64,000 bases of DNA from Azadirachta indica. Taxonomy: Eukaryota > Streptophyta > Magnoliopsida > Sapindales > Meliaceae. The position numbers and the translations under genes were made by a program. Each line of letters opens with the position of its first letter. Within the stretch, counting starts at the first letter, position 1. The DNA is taken from assembly GCA_022749755.1 (NCBI GenBank), contig CM040444.1:3661009-3725008 (forward strand), written 5' to 3'. Shown here one piece after another: positions 26,411 to 40,009 of the stretch. Below the pieces are notes generated by a model. The model saw only the letters and a list, made by a program, of their open reading frames with translations. It was not told the DNA's origin and ran no database searches.

Positions 26411-27145
26411 AACTTATAAAAGCTCATTTACATGAGAACTTTATGCTGCATATTTATATACCGAACCTGTACAAAATATTGTGATGTTAGTGGCTTCAAA
26501 TTTTGAATCTGTTGCCATTATTTGATTGAATGAAATTGAAAAGCACATGTTGTATTGTGGCTATCATGTCTTGTTTCTATTTGTAGAAGATTCTGATGCC
26601 TTTCAACTTCAAATTTGCAGTTTGTATTCAATGTCAATATTGCCTTATATAATCATTCAATTACCCTGCAGTTGCCTCTTGTTGGAAAACTTATGAGAAT
26701 TTAATCAATAATTAATTAAGTTTACATTGTTTAGGATTAAAGAGTTGGGATTATCAGTATCATTTGAGAAAAAATTTACCCCAAAAAAAGGCTCAAAATT
26801 AGTCATTTGCTGAGTTCTAAGCACCAGCAAATACCTAAATTTGTTCACTTTATCTATAAGCAGAGCACAAAACATAAGTATGTTACTTGAGTATATTACA
26901 AAAGTATATTACATTAAATTAATACAGTTATATTTTAGCATAACAAGAAAACTGCAGAATTTTAAATCCCAGTTCCAAAAGAGAACTCCTTTCAGCAATA
27001 GTAATTCAAATGGTAACTTTCACTCTAGTTCATCACTGTTTTTATCCATCACTTCAATTGCTGCAACTGAAATAGATTATATACAAATAAAAGCCCAAAT
27101 GGAAAGTTGCTAGAAGGCACCAAAATGTATACTGGAAATGCAAAG
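26411..27145. other. Convergent 3' ends of CMC2 and G1
   Basis: CMC2 (plus) and G1 (minus) face each other here. The stretch holds the two 3' UTRs and spacer. Nothing else was recognised. Confidence 0.5.
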
Positions 27146-30100
27146 CTACAACGACAAGTTAACTTGCATTTTCTCCAAATCCTTTGACTCCTGCATTTCT
27201 TTCATAGCTTTTTCTGGTTTTTGCTTGTCCTCTACAACTACCTCAAATTCGTTTGCTTCATCAACAAGAACATGCTCATGACCATTGTTTCCTGAGCAAC
27301 TGCATAAATATTTGGCGTTGACAGAAACAGATAAAAGAAAATCTACTAATGGATAAACATGAATGAGATATAAGAAACTGAAAGTGTTGCCTTATGTCAA
27401 TCACCTGCCATTCCCTTGAGCAACATCCTCACTTTCCTCTCCGCCCCTTGTCTTTGTATAACTCGAGCCTAACACAATCAGATGCGAGAACAAAATATTT
27501 TAAACATTTGAATATTCATTTCTAATATAAGATTGCAGATAGAGTGCAAAGTTTCAAGTTATAATGTGATATTACCATCAGCAGGTAAGCAATCTGCAGC
27601 AGAATTTAGAGATTCACCACCACCTGGTTGCTTTGGGGAAGCGGGAGTAGTAGCTTCATTTTGAGACCCACCACTATTTTCCTGGTCACTTGTGGCGATG
27701 GTTTGAGTCTCACCTTTTGTCACGATTGCTATCAATCACATGAAATAGCAAACCAATTAATATTTTGAGTACAAAATGTAGGATACCTTGATTGACATTT
27801 TAAATAGGCAATCCTTCGATGACTCACGGAAATACTTCAGCAAAAGAGTCCAGTAAAATTTCACCTATTTTTCAGTTTTTCCCCAAATTTCATACCCAAA
27901 GATATCATTTTTTAGCGCACACAAAAAATGGCTTTGCTATCTGTTGTTTTATGCACAGATGACAGCTTTACAGCCGGCTCAATGCAAAAATTTCAGAGAA
28001 GACAATCAATATAGTATTATCAAGTGAAATATGAAATGTGAAATTGTGAAGTTTCATGAACAAAAGGAAATCTTGAAATTCATTCACATTCCAGAAAAAT
28101 TTACTTTGGCATGTACAGGACATAATTAGAGAACTTCTAAACGACAAACCTGCAACATTTGTTGAATCATGCAAGCACCGAGAGAATCCGTTACTCATCG
28201 AATTACAGGGATGATTTCTAGTTCTTCTTCTAGAAAGCAATTCTGGCAACTCACCATTATTTACTTTTTCATCTTCTTTCATAGAATCCTCAAAGTCAGG
28301 TTCATGCTCTGCTATGTCTGCAATTACTTCTGGAATCTCGCTTAATAACCGCGATTGTTCTGATGGCTTCTGAAGCAGTAGGAGCCGATCCATGAGCTCA
28401 TAGAGCGTACATAAAAATGCAGGTTAAGGACCAATTTCCTTTTACAAATGGTGATCCACAATGCCAATACAAACGAGTAGTTTAAAATGGACATCTAATT
28501 GCATGCATGCAAGAAAAATTAATAGCCCAAATTTGTATGAGGACTTCATTATCAAAGGATATTCTCTTCTCCATCCCTTCTCATTTGCTTTATCAATGCG
28601 TTTTTGCAACAAAACCAGCTCTCTCGCAATCCACTATTTTTTGTAAAAAACATACAAAGAGGAACGTAAGTACTGAAAGCAATTTGAAAAAAGGAACAAA
28701 AAGAAAACATCAACATAATCACTAAAAAAAATGTAAGGGAGATTTTAGAGGTTAAGTTGTTGCATAGAGTTTTCAAAAGCATAAAGCATTTAAAAAAAAA
28801 AAAGAGAAAATACAATGATTAAATGAAAAGGGGTCAGTTGATTAAGTTCCAGATTGATTTTAAAATAAATTTTAAAAATACACTTCTAATTACTATGAGA
28901 AAGCTAAAAGTTCAAACGCAATGCAGAAAACAAAACTTTTATTTAGCAAAAACGTATAAAATACTAACATCTACTTTTAACCGTTTGATGAAATATCCAT
29001 CCCCTCCCTCTCCCTCTATGTGTGCATGTCTGTTTGTCTGTGCACGCATAAATATACTAGATGAACTATTATACACTACATTTTTCTTTCTTCTTTAATC
29101 TTTTAATTACTCAGGTCTCTTAACTAGTTAATTCCAGTATCTGGTGTAACTCATGCTCCTTTACCCTGCTATACAGACAATTTCCACAATTTCCAACTCT
29201 CTAGACGTTAAAATCAGAGATACATACGTGTTTAGTTATATCCTCATGCAGACTTCTGGCCTTCTGCCTAAGTTCCACCTGCAAATCAATGCATACTTTG
29301 ATAAAGATTTGTGTAGAAATTTCAGTAATTATTTCGGTATATGAGTTCTACAAATAAAGCCAAAATACCTTTTATTTCTAATATATGACAGTGTTACAAT
29401 CGTATATTTTTCCTTGATACTTGACCATAAAAGTCACAAAAATCATTTGTCAAAAGACAGAAAATTTTAGTGCAAGCCACAAAAGCAACGTAGGCAAAGT
29501 AGTTAAGGAGAATATGACAAAGCAATAGTCTATCTTCTATGTTGTTTTAGGAAAATTTGTTTCTAAATAGCTCAATACTTTTTGTTTTATTTTTTCTTAA
29601 TTTTCACTTTTCATAGTGATCATGTAGAAACTAGAAAGTGTACAAGTTCAAAAGAAAGTCATTGTAACCTGCTATATCCAAGGAAAAAGCTTATGTAAAG
29701 TCATTGTAACCTGATATATGCAAGTAAAAAGCTTATGCTACTTAAGAGAATATAGCCTCATTGACAGTGTTTTGTTAGTAAATTAGCAACAGTGAGGATA
29801 ATAAGAGAATACTTTTAATGCCCATTCATTTTCTGTCAGAAGATGATGCACGCCATCTTGAAGCTGCTGCTGCTGCAACATTATCTGTAGCTATAGTTTA
29901 ATAAATATGAAATCAGAGATTTTTTGATCTGTTGACATTTGAGGACTTAATTCCCAGCAACTATTTTTCCTTTCTGGTAACATTACACCTATTTTGTCCT
30001 TTCTAGAAAATGTTACACTTTTATAATTCTGTTTTCAAAATCAAGTAATATTTGGCTATAACTATTTGTTACCAAAATGATTACTGTTTTTCAGAAGGAA

Positions 30101-33100
30101 TCCTAGCAGACTACCAGATATTATAGATTATATTGCGAAAGTTAGAACACCTTAATAACTACAGCACAAGTATTTGTCAAGTTGGAACAAATTAAAATGT
30201 AAACCAAACTACTACAGTATGAAAAAAGAACTCACAACAGTTAGTCTTTTAAGCAGACCATTTTTCACTTTTTGATGCAAATCCTCGCATTCTTCCTGCA
30301 AATAACACCAATTTCAATAAGCTCTTCTTCAAGAACAAAACTATAAATTCTGATAATTTTCCACTTCCATGCGGTTTCAAAGCTAGTTTAATTGAAGTAG
30401 ACTGTCAGTTCACGCGAAAAACGTATTCCCAACCAATTATGGAGAACGCAACCCACTTCCCCAACAAATGTTTGTATTCAATGTACTAAACTATTTTGCT
30501 TCCATATCTCCATTCATTCCAAAGAAAAACAATGCATATTGAAAGCATTTTGTTACCTCAGAAAAGTCATCATCTGACAGCTTGCAAATGGGTACCTCGT
30601 TTATGACATTGGAGACTTGAAGGAGAATTTCTGAACTTGTGTTTGGAGTTTTTTTTACACCTATAATATTACAAGATTACATTGCAAAGCAGGACATTAA
30701 ACATCTATGACAGAGGAAACGAGTGATAGAAAATGCAGCATATCATCATAATTTGATCAGTTTGATTGTCCAAAGAAAATTTATGGTCACAGTTTGTCAA
30801 ATCAGAAAATCATGCATTGTTTATATTCATTACTTGAATTATTGTATTCATGGCTCAAACAAACACCTGTAACTTGCACAAGCTGATGAGAATTTTTCTG
30901 CATATAGTCATTTGGGTCGGATTTCACTCTAACGAAATTTCCAATAATTTTATCATCAAAATTCTCCAGTTGCTTTGACAGCTCCTCCACCAAACTCTTC
31001 CTCAAGTAGACCAGTTTAATGTTTTTAGGCACAATAGCTGCAAAACAGCTCTTCCGGACATCCACAATGACTTCATTGACACGAGATTTTATGACTAAGT
31101 TTGATTGTGGCTGCATTTTATAAACCACTAGGTCATCTTCATCCTCATTTTCTGAACTACAACCAAAGTCATCATCTGAATTGTCCAAGTTTTCAGCAAT
31201 ATGAGCAGTCAGATGTTTATATATACTATTTTTGTCCACTGACTTCCTTCCAAAAAGAGCCCGTAGCCTTGCATCACAAATGATTTTCCTCTTTCTTTCT
31301 GGGTGAAAAAGTTTGTTTTCTTTGCAGTATTCATTAATAATACTCGTAACAGCCTGTTGTGATAATTCTTGGGTTGTGTCTTTACCAATTGAGGCAAGGA
31401 ACTCCAACAGAGGTCTCGATCCCCATCCAATGAACTCCTTTGTCCTGGACTTTACTTTCTTTTTTGTCACACATACCTTTCGTTTCAATTTCTTCCTCTT
31501 CCTAGTTCGACTTTTGTCTTCATCATCAATGTCTTCTTCCCCTTCATCATATTCATCTGCATCAGAAGCACAGCTATAATTTTTACCGCTTTTCAACAGG
31601 TTATATGCTGAAATGACATGTTCTGATGTTAAGCTTTCCTTTTCCTTTATTATCTGCCAATACTCGTAAAACAGAAACTCTGATGTGTCTGGAGCACTGA
31701 AGTCTATCTTGCACTGTAGAAGAACAAAGAAATTAAAGAAAGTATTGAAAATAGGAATAAAAACAACAATAAAATATAATACAATAAAATAACAAGAAAG
31801 TTATATATTAACAAACCAAGATGAATACCGTACTCCATTTTCCTTAAAATAACATCAATATAAAAAGATCAAACAGATATAACAACAACATTAATATTTC
31901 TTCCTTTAACCACAATGTATTATCAGTGAAGAATGGCAAAAGAGTGCAAATGTTGGCATTGAACAGTATGAATTATCAAAATATTTTGTGGTGTCTCTAG
32001 TAATTGTGGAATCATCTGCTTCTGACAACAAACATTATCAGATCGCAAGAAAAAAGCAAGCAAGAAGCAACACTAGAAAGTTGAAAGCACTTTCCAACGG
32101 ACATTTCGCAAACTATGCATACCCCATCAGAGTCAATATCCTTCTTTTCTTCTATGAGCAATGCAAGCTCTAAGCAGTAATTGCAGAGGCCTTTGTTCCC
32201 TTTAACTATAGCAAACTCAGCATCACAGAGGCAGTGTCCACATGTTGCTGCTGGACAGCATAGGCAATAAAATTTTGGAGCTTTATCACATTCGAAGCAA
32301 AAATGCCAACCTGAAATCAAAAAGTTACTAAGTTGAGAGCTATCAAAGATAATTAAAAGAGAGGCAATACAAGGTAAACACGGAAAGGCAATGTAAATCT
32401 GTGAAATTTTTTCGACCAGCAAGTTTTCTTGTTGTCAACAGGCTAATAAAGGAAGCAAAGAAAGCATTAAGTTTGGTTTGTTATGTTTATAAGGAATCGC
32501 ACTAAATACTGAACTTCATATGAATAAACAAGAATAAGACACCTTGTAACCATCCCTATTTTCCTTTTAAACCATATAAGACAGCAATAAAGATGTAGTG
32601 AATGTGTGTATGGTCGGGTGAGTGGATATTGCATGTTATGGTGGGTACAAATGGCACGTCAAGGTGAATAACTTTGCACATGGACCAATTATGTGGCAGT
32701 ATGTGGTTCGGATTCAGGCATTGTGATAATAATGTGATGCCATGTTGGTGCTCACTTTTAAGTGAATAATTTCACCCTTCTCCCTCTCTCAGCAAATTTT
32801 CAGGTCTATGATAAATGGAAGATGGGTTATCCGGCCTCATGCACATTACTTACCCTAACTATGTTATGACACACTTCTAAAGGAAAAATATTTGATTACA
32901 ATAACAAAATAACACAGAGAAAGTATTGTCATAAATAAGAATAACGTACTGCAAGTCCACTTTGCTTCAGTCTCCAATAGGGAATCATCTTTGTCTACAC
33001 AATCGGGATGATAAGCTTTAAGACAATCCCTACAGGAAATGGATATAATAATTAATCAGATAGACAACATGCTGCATCAAGGCATAGAGGCTTTGTCTGA

Positions 33101-34017
33101 AAGGCAATACATACAACAACAAAAACACTATTAAATTTATCATAAAACATTCTTGTTAAAACATTCTTCTGCATTGTAATGGTCAAGTGCAGTGCAGACT
33201 GCAGAGACCTTATAGCCAGAAAATAATGGAGCCAAACTACGAGTTCTTACTTTGTAGAATACATGTATCGATGACGCACTATTATTTTAAGTCTATTTTA
33301 AGAATTAATAAGGGTAATAGGTCTTATAAATATCCTCACTAATTTCAGATGCCTCTTGAAAAAAACAACCCTTTATCCAAAGGTTCATAAGGACCCAACA
33401 TGAACATATGGAAGTATCATGAGAATTTCCTAGATTGTGAGTTTCCAAGCAACATATAAATGTTTCGTAACTATTAAAGTGTTATGGCAAATGATATAAA
33501 ATTAAAAAAGATCGATGTGAGTGTTTTGAAAATGATAGGAACAAGTTATACTTCCCACTAAATAAAATATAGGCATTTTAGAAAAGATATTATATGGCCC
33601 TTCAATAATTTGATAGTCTGTATTTATTCCTGATTTATCACTTTTCTTTAACTACAAAAAAAAAAAAAGTGTCACATGGCCAAAATCTACAACAGACACA
33701 AGGAAATGAAAAATATTAAAAACAAAATAAAAAATAAAAAAGAGTCCCAGGGGCAAAACCAGATAAGAACAATAGCAAACATCAAGCAAGGCAAAGTGAG
33801 CTGACTCAGCCAATTACATGCTAACCTAGGGCACCTGAAAAGACAAAATTATCCTTCATTGACCAATCTTACTATTTTTGGTCAGATATTAAATGCTTAC
33901 TAGGTCTTTGTAAAACACTTACTTGTAGTCGCAGATTCTGAGAGATCCTCCATCTTTGCAAACAAAACACCAATCTTCTGCAATTTCTTCCTTCCTTAAC
34001 TTCTTTTTTCTTCCCAT
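27146..34017 (-). CDS. G1: PHD/SWIB/Plus-3 domain protein (At5g08430-like)
   Basis: Twelve coding exons with consistent phases give 707 aa: 33923-34017, 32950-33029, 32123-32310, 30867-31713, 30557-30660, 30236-30295, 29228-29278, 28563-28633, 28150-28406, 27576-27728, 27405-27468 and 27146-27299. A PHD-like zinc finger spans residues 1-121 ([45 protein letters not shown]). An acidic/basic linker (about 165-210) includes RKRKKLKRK. The SWIB/MDM2 domain lies at about 212-293 ([17 protein letters not shown] to YKHL). The Plus-3 domain lies at about 345-460 ([37 protein letters not shown]). A conserved helical region follows ([20 protein letters not shown]). The C-terminus is low-complexity and I see no GYF domain there. 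Such plant proteins are chromatin readers; the target is unknown. The intron after exon 8 is U12-type AT-AC. Confidence 0.88.
28407..28562 (-). other. U12-type AT-AC intron of G1
   Basis: On the minus strand the intron starts ATATCCTTTG and ends AC after TATGT. TCCTTAAC, the U12 branch-site consensus, lies 16 nt before the end. Joining GA to GCTCTATGAG gives WRRE-LYELMD in frame. No GT-AG pair gives this product. Confidence 0.88.
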
Positions 34018-34880
34018 CTTCTTCAAAGTAATGAAATTTAAGTCCAAAAAATGCTAACTCAAGAACAACCCAAGTGATTAACTCCCAAATTCTACCCCTG
34101 GAAACATTACAAAAGCAGCAAAATCAGCGAGAAAAAGTGTTTCTTTTTGTCAAACGTTGCCCTAATCAACCAATTATTCAAATACCCATTCAAGAAAAAG
34201 CAAAAAGTAAACAAAATTTTTAACTTTAAATAGAAATTCAAAAGTGAGATTTTAAGGGGTGTAAAATCTTGATCAGCTATCAAAACCCCTTTAGTAAAAA
34301 CGCACAAAAAATTAAATTCAATAAACCCATCTGATAAACCACGTATTAGAAAAACAAAATCATAATTTCTCAAACACAGAAAGAGAACTATGAACTTAAA
34401 AAATCAAGCTCAAGAGTTTCATACAAATTGGAATGAAAGTTCAAGTTTTTTAAATACTGTAGATGGTCTGCTTTTATCAATTATTACTTAAATAACTGAT
34501 AACTACACTTTAATCAACAGAAAACGAAGAAAAAAAAATCAAAACTTTGACAATCAAGTCATCAACTTAGAGTTCAAATCAGCATTAAAATCTGAACACG
34601 TTTCTAAAAATCATTCTCCCTTCAAACTTTCTCCATATAATACCATATTGTGAATATTTTCGAAACAGGAGCAGAAAAACAAAAACTAAAAACATACATT
34701 TGAAAACAGAGCAGAAAACATACCCTGAACTTCAAGAAAACGAGAACAACAATGCAGAAATAGAAATTTTGAGTTGAATGCTTTGATGAGAAGTGAAAAT
34801 GGCGCTTGGTTTTGGCGAAAGAATTAAATGATGATTAGGTCAGAATTGAAATATTCTGGCGATTGTACTACAAAATAATA
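34018..34880 (-). other. G1 5' UTR with leader intron
   Basis: The leader exon next to the ATG ends at 34097 (acceptor CCAG). The first exon ends at 34724, before GTATGTTTT. A leader intron of about 626 nt results. The same layout recurs in the other family members, and copies of this leader make up the array at 51.3-53.2 kb. Confidence 0.6.
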
Positions 34881-36012
34881 AATAAAAATCAGCCTCGGAA
34901 TTCGATAATTGGAAAGTAATAAGAATATTTGTTTTTTATTAAAAAAAATCTACGTGTTTTCCCAAGTATTAAAATTTAAAATGATTCAGAAAGTTTACAA
35001 ACAAGCTCTATTTTTGTGGGGCTCGAATTAATTAATATTTTTTTAAAAAGAAATTAATTAAAGAATTTTGATTTAAAAATACTTGAATACCGAAAACATA
35101 CATCTTTATTTTATAAAGTCAATGTGTTATGTACAAATATTGATATATAAAAAAATAATTTCATGGGTAATATTAATATAAATTTACGTGAATTTAAGGT
35201 ACCCTTTATTTTTTAATTTAAAATTTAAATAAAGTTCAATTTCAGCAATTCAAATCTTTTGAAAGTGTATGTTTTGAAACTTAATATTAAAAATTTTAAA
35301 AATTATATTTGAATAAAATAAATTAATATTTTTAATTTTTGAGCTAAAATATAAAATTCGAATAAATTTTATAATTGTGATAAATTCCTAATCTTTATAA
35401 AATTTATTTATATGTAATAAATAAAAAAAATAAACACATTATTTAAAAAGGAAATATTTTATTAATCTATTTTAAAATTTAGTCTCTTAAATTTATTTTT
35501 CAATATTGAATTACCATTTATTACTAAATAATTATTCTTGGTCATAAACCTTACTTCTCATATGCTTTAATGCAGCCAAAGAAGTTTCATGCCTTCATTG
35601 GAATTTTTTGTTTGCATTTTCTAAGAATTCAGAGAAATGTGACAGATAATAGCATTCACAACATGAACATGCTAAAAAATTGAAAGCTGAACGTTACTAG
35701 TTGCTGCCTGTTACTAGCAGGAAAAATGAACAAAAGCATGAGACAATTGGCTGTATTACTTTCAATCACAAAACCTTTTTCAAGTTCTCAGTTAAAATGT
35801 TGAAATTCAATTGTAAACTTGAAACTGTTAATCTCAAATTTGGAAAGTCTAATGATTGTAATGACTATATCAGAGTGATCACATCTTGTAAACATAACGG
35901 CTAAAGTACTGAAAATAACTTATATGAATTATATCCGTTACTTGACAAAGTTGAGGTGATAGATACATATTAGCAAACACGAAAACAAAGGTAAAACAAT
36001 GAACAATGTATT
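34881..36012. other. Intergenic DNA between G1 and G2
   Basis: Very AT-rich to about 35560, then less so, probably the 3' flank of G2. No gene recognised. Confidence 0.5.
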
Positions 36013-39000
36013 TCACGAAAGTTCTGAGACTTCCAATTGAAACCTGTTCCAGGATGCATCAATATCTCTCATAAGTTGCAGGCTGATCTCCTTGATTTTC
36101 TCCAACATCTTAAAACTTTGAATGGATTGCGAGAGTGCTTCCGATGATTGCACAACAGCCTTGGCTTGCTCCTCCAAACCAGCTATAAATTTTCTTTTCT
36201 CTGCCAACTGCTTTCGCAGCTCCTCGAGCTCTTTAGCTGCAACCTGCTTGTGTTGTAGAATCTGATCAAAGTGGCTACACTTATCGGCCACTTCTTTCGT
36301 CAGAGATGCAGGCCGCTTTCTTGACTTTCTCCAAGCAGTGAGAATATAAAATTGTGTTACTTAGAAAGTTCAACTGTAAACTTGTTACCATACCAAGGAT
36401 GTTTTCGGGGAAGTATCCAGATGTCAGCAACAAGTTTAGGGAGGAAAGGAAGGTATCCTTCAGTCTGTGATGCATGAGCTGCTTAAAACTCATTGAACAG
36501 TACTGATGCGACAAATGTTTCGCCTCACTAATTTCCTCTGCAGTGACTGGTGGTACCTGGAAAGTTCTTGAAGAGACTCATCAAGCATATACTGATGATC
36601 TGCAAATAAAGCCTGCCCCTCATCTAATGGGTTGATCTCAGTGGTCTCATCCTTCACGTCTATTATCTCAATGTTGCTTTTCACTGAGGCTCAGAGACAG
36701 CGATTTCCAGATGTGAAGGAGCTGCTTCCTTGGCTTTAGGAAGCTCGAACTTGGAAACAGTAACTGCAGGACATGATAGAGGAGCTGCTTCTTTAGCTTT
36801 AGGAAGCTCAGACTCAGAAACAGCGACTGCAGGATGTGATGAAGGAGCTGCTTCTTTAGCTTTAGGAAGATCGGAATCAGAAACAGCAACTGTGGGATGT
36901 GAGGAAGGAGCTGCTTCTTTATCTGTAGAAAGCTCAGACTCGGAAACGGCGACTGCAGGACGTGATGAAGAAGCTGCTTCTTTACCTGCAGAAAGTTCAG
37001 ACAGGGAAAGAGCCACTGCAAGACCTGATGAAGGAGCTGCTTCTTTAGCTTTAGGAAGCTTGGACTCTGAAGCAGCAACTGCAGGACATGACAGAGAAGC
37101 TGCATCTTTAGATTTAGGAACCTCGGAATCAAGGATAGCAGCTGAGGTTCGTGATGATGGAACTGCTGTTTTAAGGAAAACAAGCAATTCAGATAAACTA
37201 TTATGCTAACTGATAATACACAAGCCAAAGCTTGGGATACTGGCAACATCTGTAAATGACTTGTGCAGCAAGAACTTTTATTGCCTTTAAAAGCTATTCT
37301 GAGGTATGATTTTAGTAATGGTAAGCCATCATACTGATCTTGTTCAGCATCTAGTGTTTCAGCAAGTACTAACGGCACCTCTTGTAATGAATGCGGTTCA
37401 TCTGATGGCGTCTGAAGCAGCAGCGGGCTACCCATGTACTTGGAGAACGTACAAAAAATGCAAGTTAAGGACTATTACCTTTTGAAAATGCCAATCCACA
37501 ATGATTATGTTGACAGTTTAGATTATGCCATAATAGGAAACAATATTTTTCAGTTTCTCATACTTTGCTTTCTTCTTGAAGCTTCAATGGTTCTATTGCA
37601 ATGCATTTTAGTCCAAATTTGCAAGACATATACGTAACCAAAGGATATTCTCTCTTCCCTTCCTTCTCATTTGCCCGATCAATGCGATTTTGTGACAAAA
37701 CTAGCTCTTCTGCAGTCCACCATTTCATTTCGATAATAAGCAACAAGTTGGTTTAGTTCATCAGCATAACAAAACAACATCATAGTGATTGAACTAAAAA
37801 GATTCATTTGATGAAATTTGAAGACAAACCACAGATTAGATTTCAGAAATAGGCACATCATTTGACTTACCCTTTCGTTCTTCACAATCATTTCTCCTTT
37901 CCACCTATTCCTTTTCCCACTCCAACGAAGCATCTGGATGCCTTCTTTTGTATCATTGAATCATTGCAATCAGATAACTTAAACAGACTTCCATCATCAT
38001 TAGTTTCTTCTTCACCTTCATCAAAACTGTATGAATCAGCAGCAGGTTCATTCTTCTTCCGCTGGTTATACGCTGAAATGACATGCTTTGAAGTTAAGCC
38101 TTCTTTTCTCTTTGTTAACTGCCAATAACCCTGAAAGAAGAATTCCTCAGTGTCGGGATCATTGAAGTCTATCTTGCCCTGTTAAAGTAATAAAAACAAA
38201 ATAAAGAACCAGTCAGAAATTAAATTATTTTAGTTCCATTTTCAAACTAGTAACCATCCATACCCCTTCCAAGTTGACATCTTTCTTCATTTCTATAAGC
38301 CAAGCAAAGCTCTAAGCAGGAAATGCAGAATACTTTATTGGTTTTAACCACAGAAAATTGAGCATCATACAAGCACTTTTTGCATACAGCAGAAGGACAG
38401 CAAAGGCAACGAAAGCTCGAGGATTTTCTACGAACAGAGCGAAAATTCCAATCTGCATTGTAGAACTTTTGTTTTACAAGCTGGTGGATGGATATATTCC
38501 ACAAATGATACAGGATGAAAACAAAAAGGAAAACAAAATCAAGAGAACTGATATCAACTAAGTTTTACATTACAAATTAAACTTCACCCAAAGAGACAAA
38601 CGAATGACATAAAAGAAGTATCATAACAGATTATAGTAACTTACTACAATACCACTCATCTGCATCCACTAACAAAGAATCATCTTTGCCTACACATTGA
38701 GGATGATAAACTTTTAAACAGTACCTGCAAGCAATGGAAGATAAAGCTTAGGAATTTTTGTTGGTAAAGTTCATTGAAATCAATCAACGAATGAATACAA
38801 TTATTAGGTTGGAAGAAAGAACGATGAATGAGCACTTAATCAAATCCCCGATTCATCCAAATGTTTGAATAAGCAGAATATCAAAACTTAAAACCAACTA
38901 CAGTCAAATTAACCAAGTATACTCAGTAATTTGTGTGCTGAGATTCTAACACATTTCCTTGTGAAATTGACCGAGATGCATTTACAAGGACTAATTCAAC

Positions 39001-39255
39001 AAATGGTTGAAAGAATCAAAAAATTTGAGTAATTATTTGCAGACGACATGGACTTAAAAGTTATATCTAAATTATGCCACAGTACAAAACAAAGTTAGAA
39101 TGGAATTCATGCTGTGTTTGTTCTAAAAGAAATTGGTTGCTAAAACTTTTGTGAACTTACTTGTAATCACAGATCCTGAGAGGGCCTCCATCTTTGCATA
39201 TAAAACACCAATCCTCTGCAATCTTTTCCTTCTTCAACTTCTTTCTTTTTCCCAT
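36013..39255 (-). pseudogene. G2: broken PHD-family paralogue
   Basis: Exon 1 (39161-39255) and exon 2 (38645-38724) match G1 in length and phase. Exon 3 (about 38263-38457) has lost zinc ligands (WNFRSVRRK where G1 has WHFCFECDK) and gained one base near its end. Exon 4 (about 37863-38182) has a further frameshift before MLRWSGKRN. SWIB and Plus-3 exons are absent. Exon 8 relic and exon 9 (from 37448) are joined by a U12 AT-AC intron, 37449-37648. Exon 10 holds a 63-bp repeat array, then a stop. The C-terminal coiled-coil region continues in three different frames (36490-36684, 36281-36514, 36013-36291). At least five disruptions make this a pseudogene, though a short PHD-only product could still be made. 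Confidence 0.8.
36690..37175 (-). repeat. 63-bp tandem coding minisatellite in G2
   Basis: About six full and two partial units of 63 bp encode a 21-residue repeat, such as SELPKAKEAAPSSHPAVAVS plus Glu. The array sits exactly where G3 has a short linker (SSRPLTSSFVSAQ), so it expanded in G2 only. Because 63 is a multiple of 3 and the unit has few stops, several frames on both strands stay open. Confidence 0.9.
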
Positions 39256-40000
39256 TTTCTCCAAACAAAGCTCTGATTTTTTAATCTCGAAAAGCCAATT
39301 TAAAGAACAACCCAAGTGATTTATTAACTGATACTTCTAAAATCCTGGAAAATAGTGAAATCAGAGAGTAAGCTTTACTTTCGAGTTAACTTTGGCCATG
39401 ATCAATACATTATCAGAAATGCATTTGAGGAAAATCATGAAACACGAAAAAAGTTCGGAACTTTAAAACATTTTAGGGATAAAAAAGACAACTTTGAATA
39501 TGGAATGATCAAACCCATTTAAAAAATCCAAGTGCTAAGAAGCAAAAACTATAGTTTTGATGATAAAGTTATGATCTTTAGTGTACTCTGTATATGAAAT
39601 TTTCTCAATGTGATACCATGAGCTTTTTGTATTCAAAACATGAAAAACAGAACATAAACAGAATAAGGAAAGCAGAAACCACGTATGAAAAGAAAATATC
39701 AATAAAAAATAATAATAAACCATGATTCTACATGAACTCCAAAGTCCAAATGCTTCCCAAAACCGTTTTTCTCTCTGAAACTTGATTCTCAAAACACGAA
39801 AAAAAAAAAAAAAACGAAAACCCATTTGAAATAAAGCTAAAATCATACCTTTAAACTCTAGCATACCTTAGAACTTCAAGAAACTAAAAATTACAAAGAA
39901 AATACTGAGCTTTAGCTGAAACCAAACTTTCAGTGAAAACAGGAAGTGCAAATGGTATTACACGAAGTTTCTGGTCAGTGTAGTCAGAAGGGGGTAGCTA
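39256..40000 (-). other. G2 leader region
   Basis: A leader exon ends near 39346 (acceptor TTTCCAG on the minus strand). An upstream leader exon has candidate donors, AAG/GTATGC and AAAG/GTATGA, at about 39847-39868. The same blocks are found upstream of G1, G3 and G4. Confidence 0.45.
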
Positions 40001-40009
40001 TTACTTCTA

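Noticed and set aside
29830..29885. Extra exon of G1 with a CAGCAGCAGCAG run
   Set aside because: No conserved sequence, and it is not needed: exons 6 and 7 join in phase 0 to give the expected family sequence.
36690..37175. CRISPR-like array
   Set aside because: Units are contiguous and coding, with no unique spacers, in a plant genome.
36730..37209. 159-codon plus-strand open frame
   Set aside because: Antisense shadow of the same 63-bp repeat.
36668..37435. 255-codon minus-strand open frame rich in Leu/His
   Set aside because: It starts in the true exon 9 frame of G2 but then runs through an intron and across the 63-bp repeat in a wrong frame. The repeat period keeps it open.
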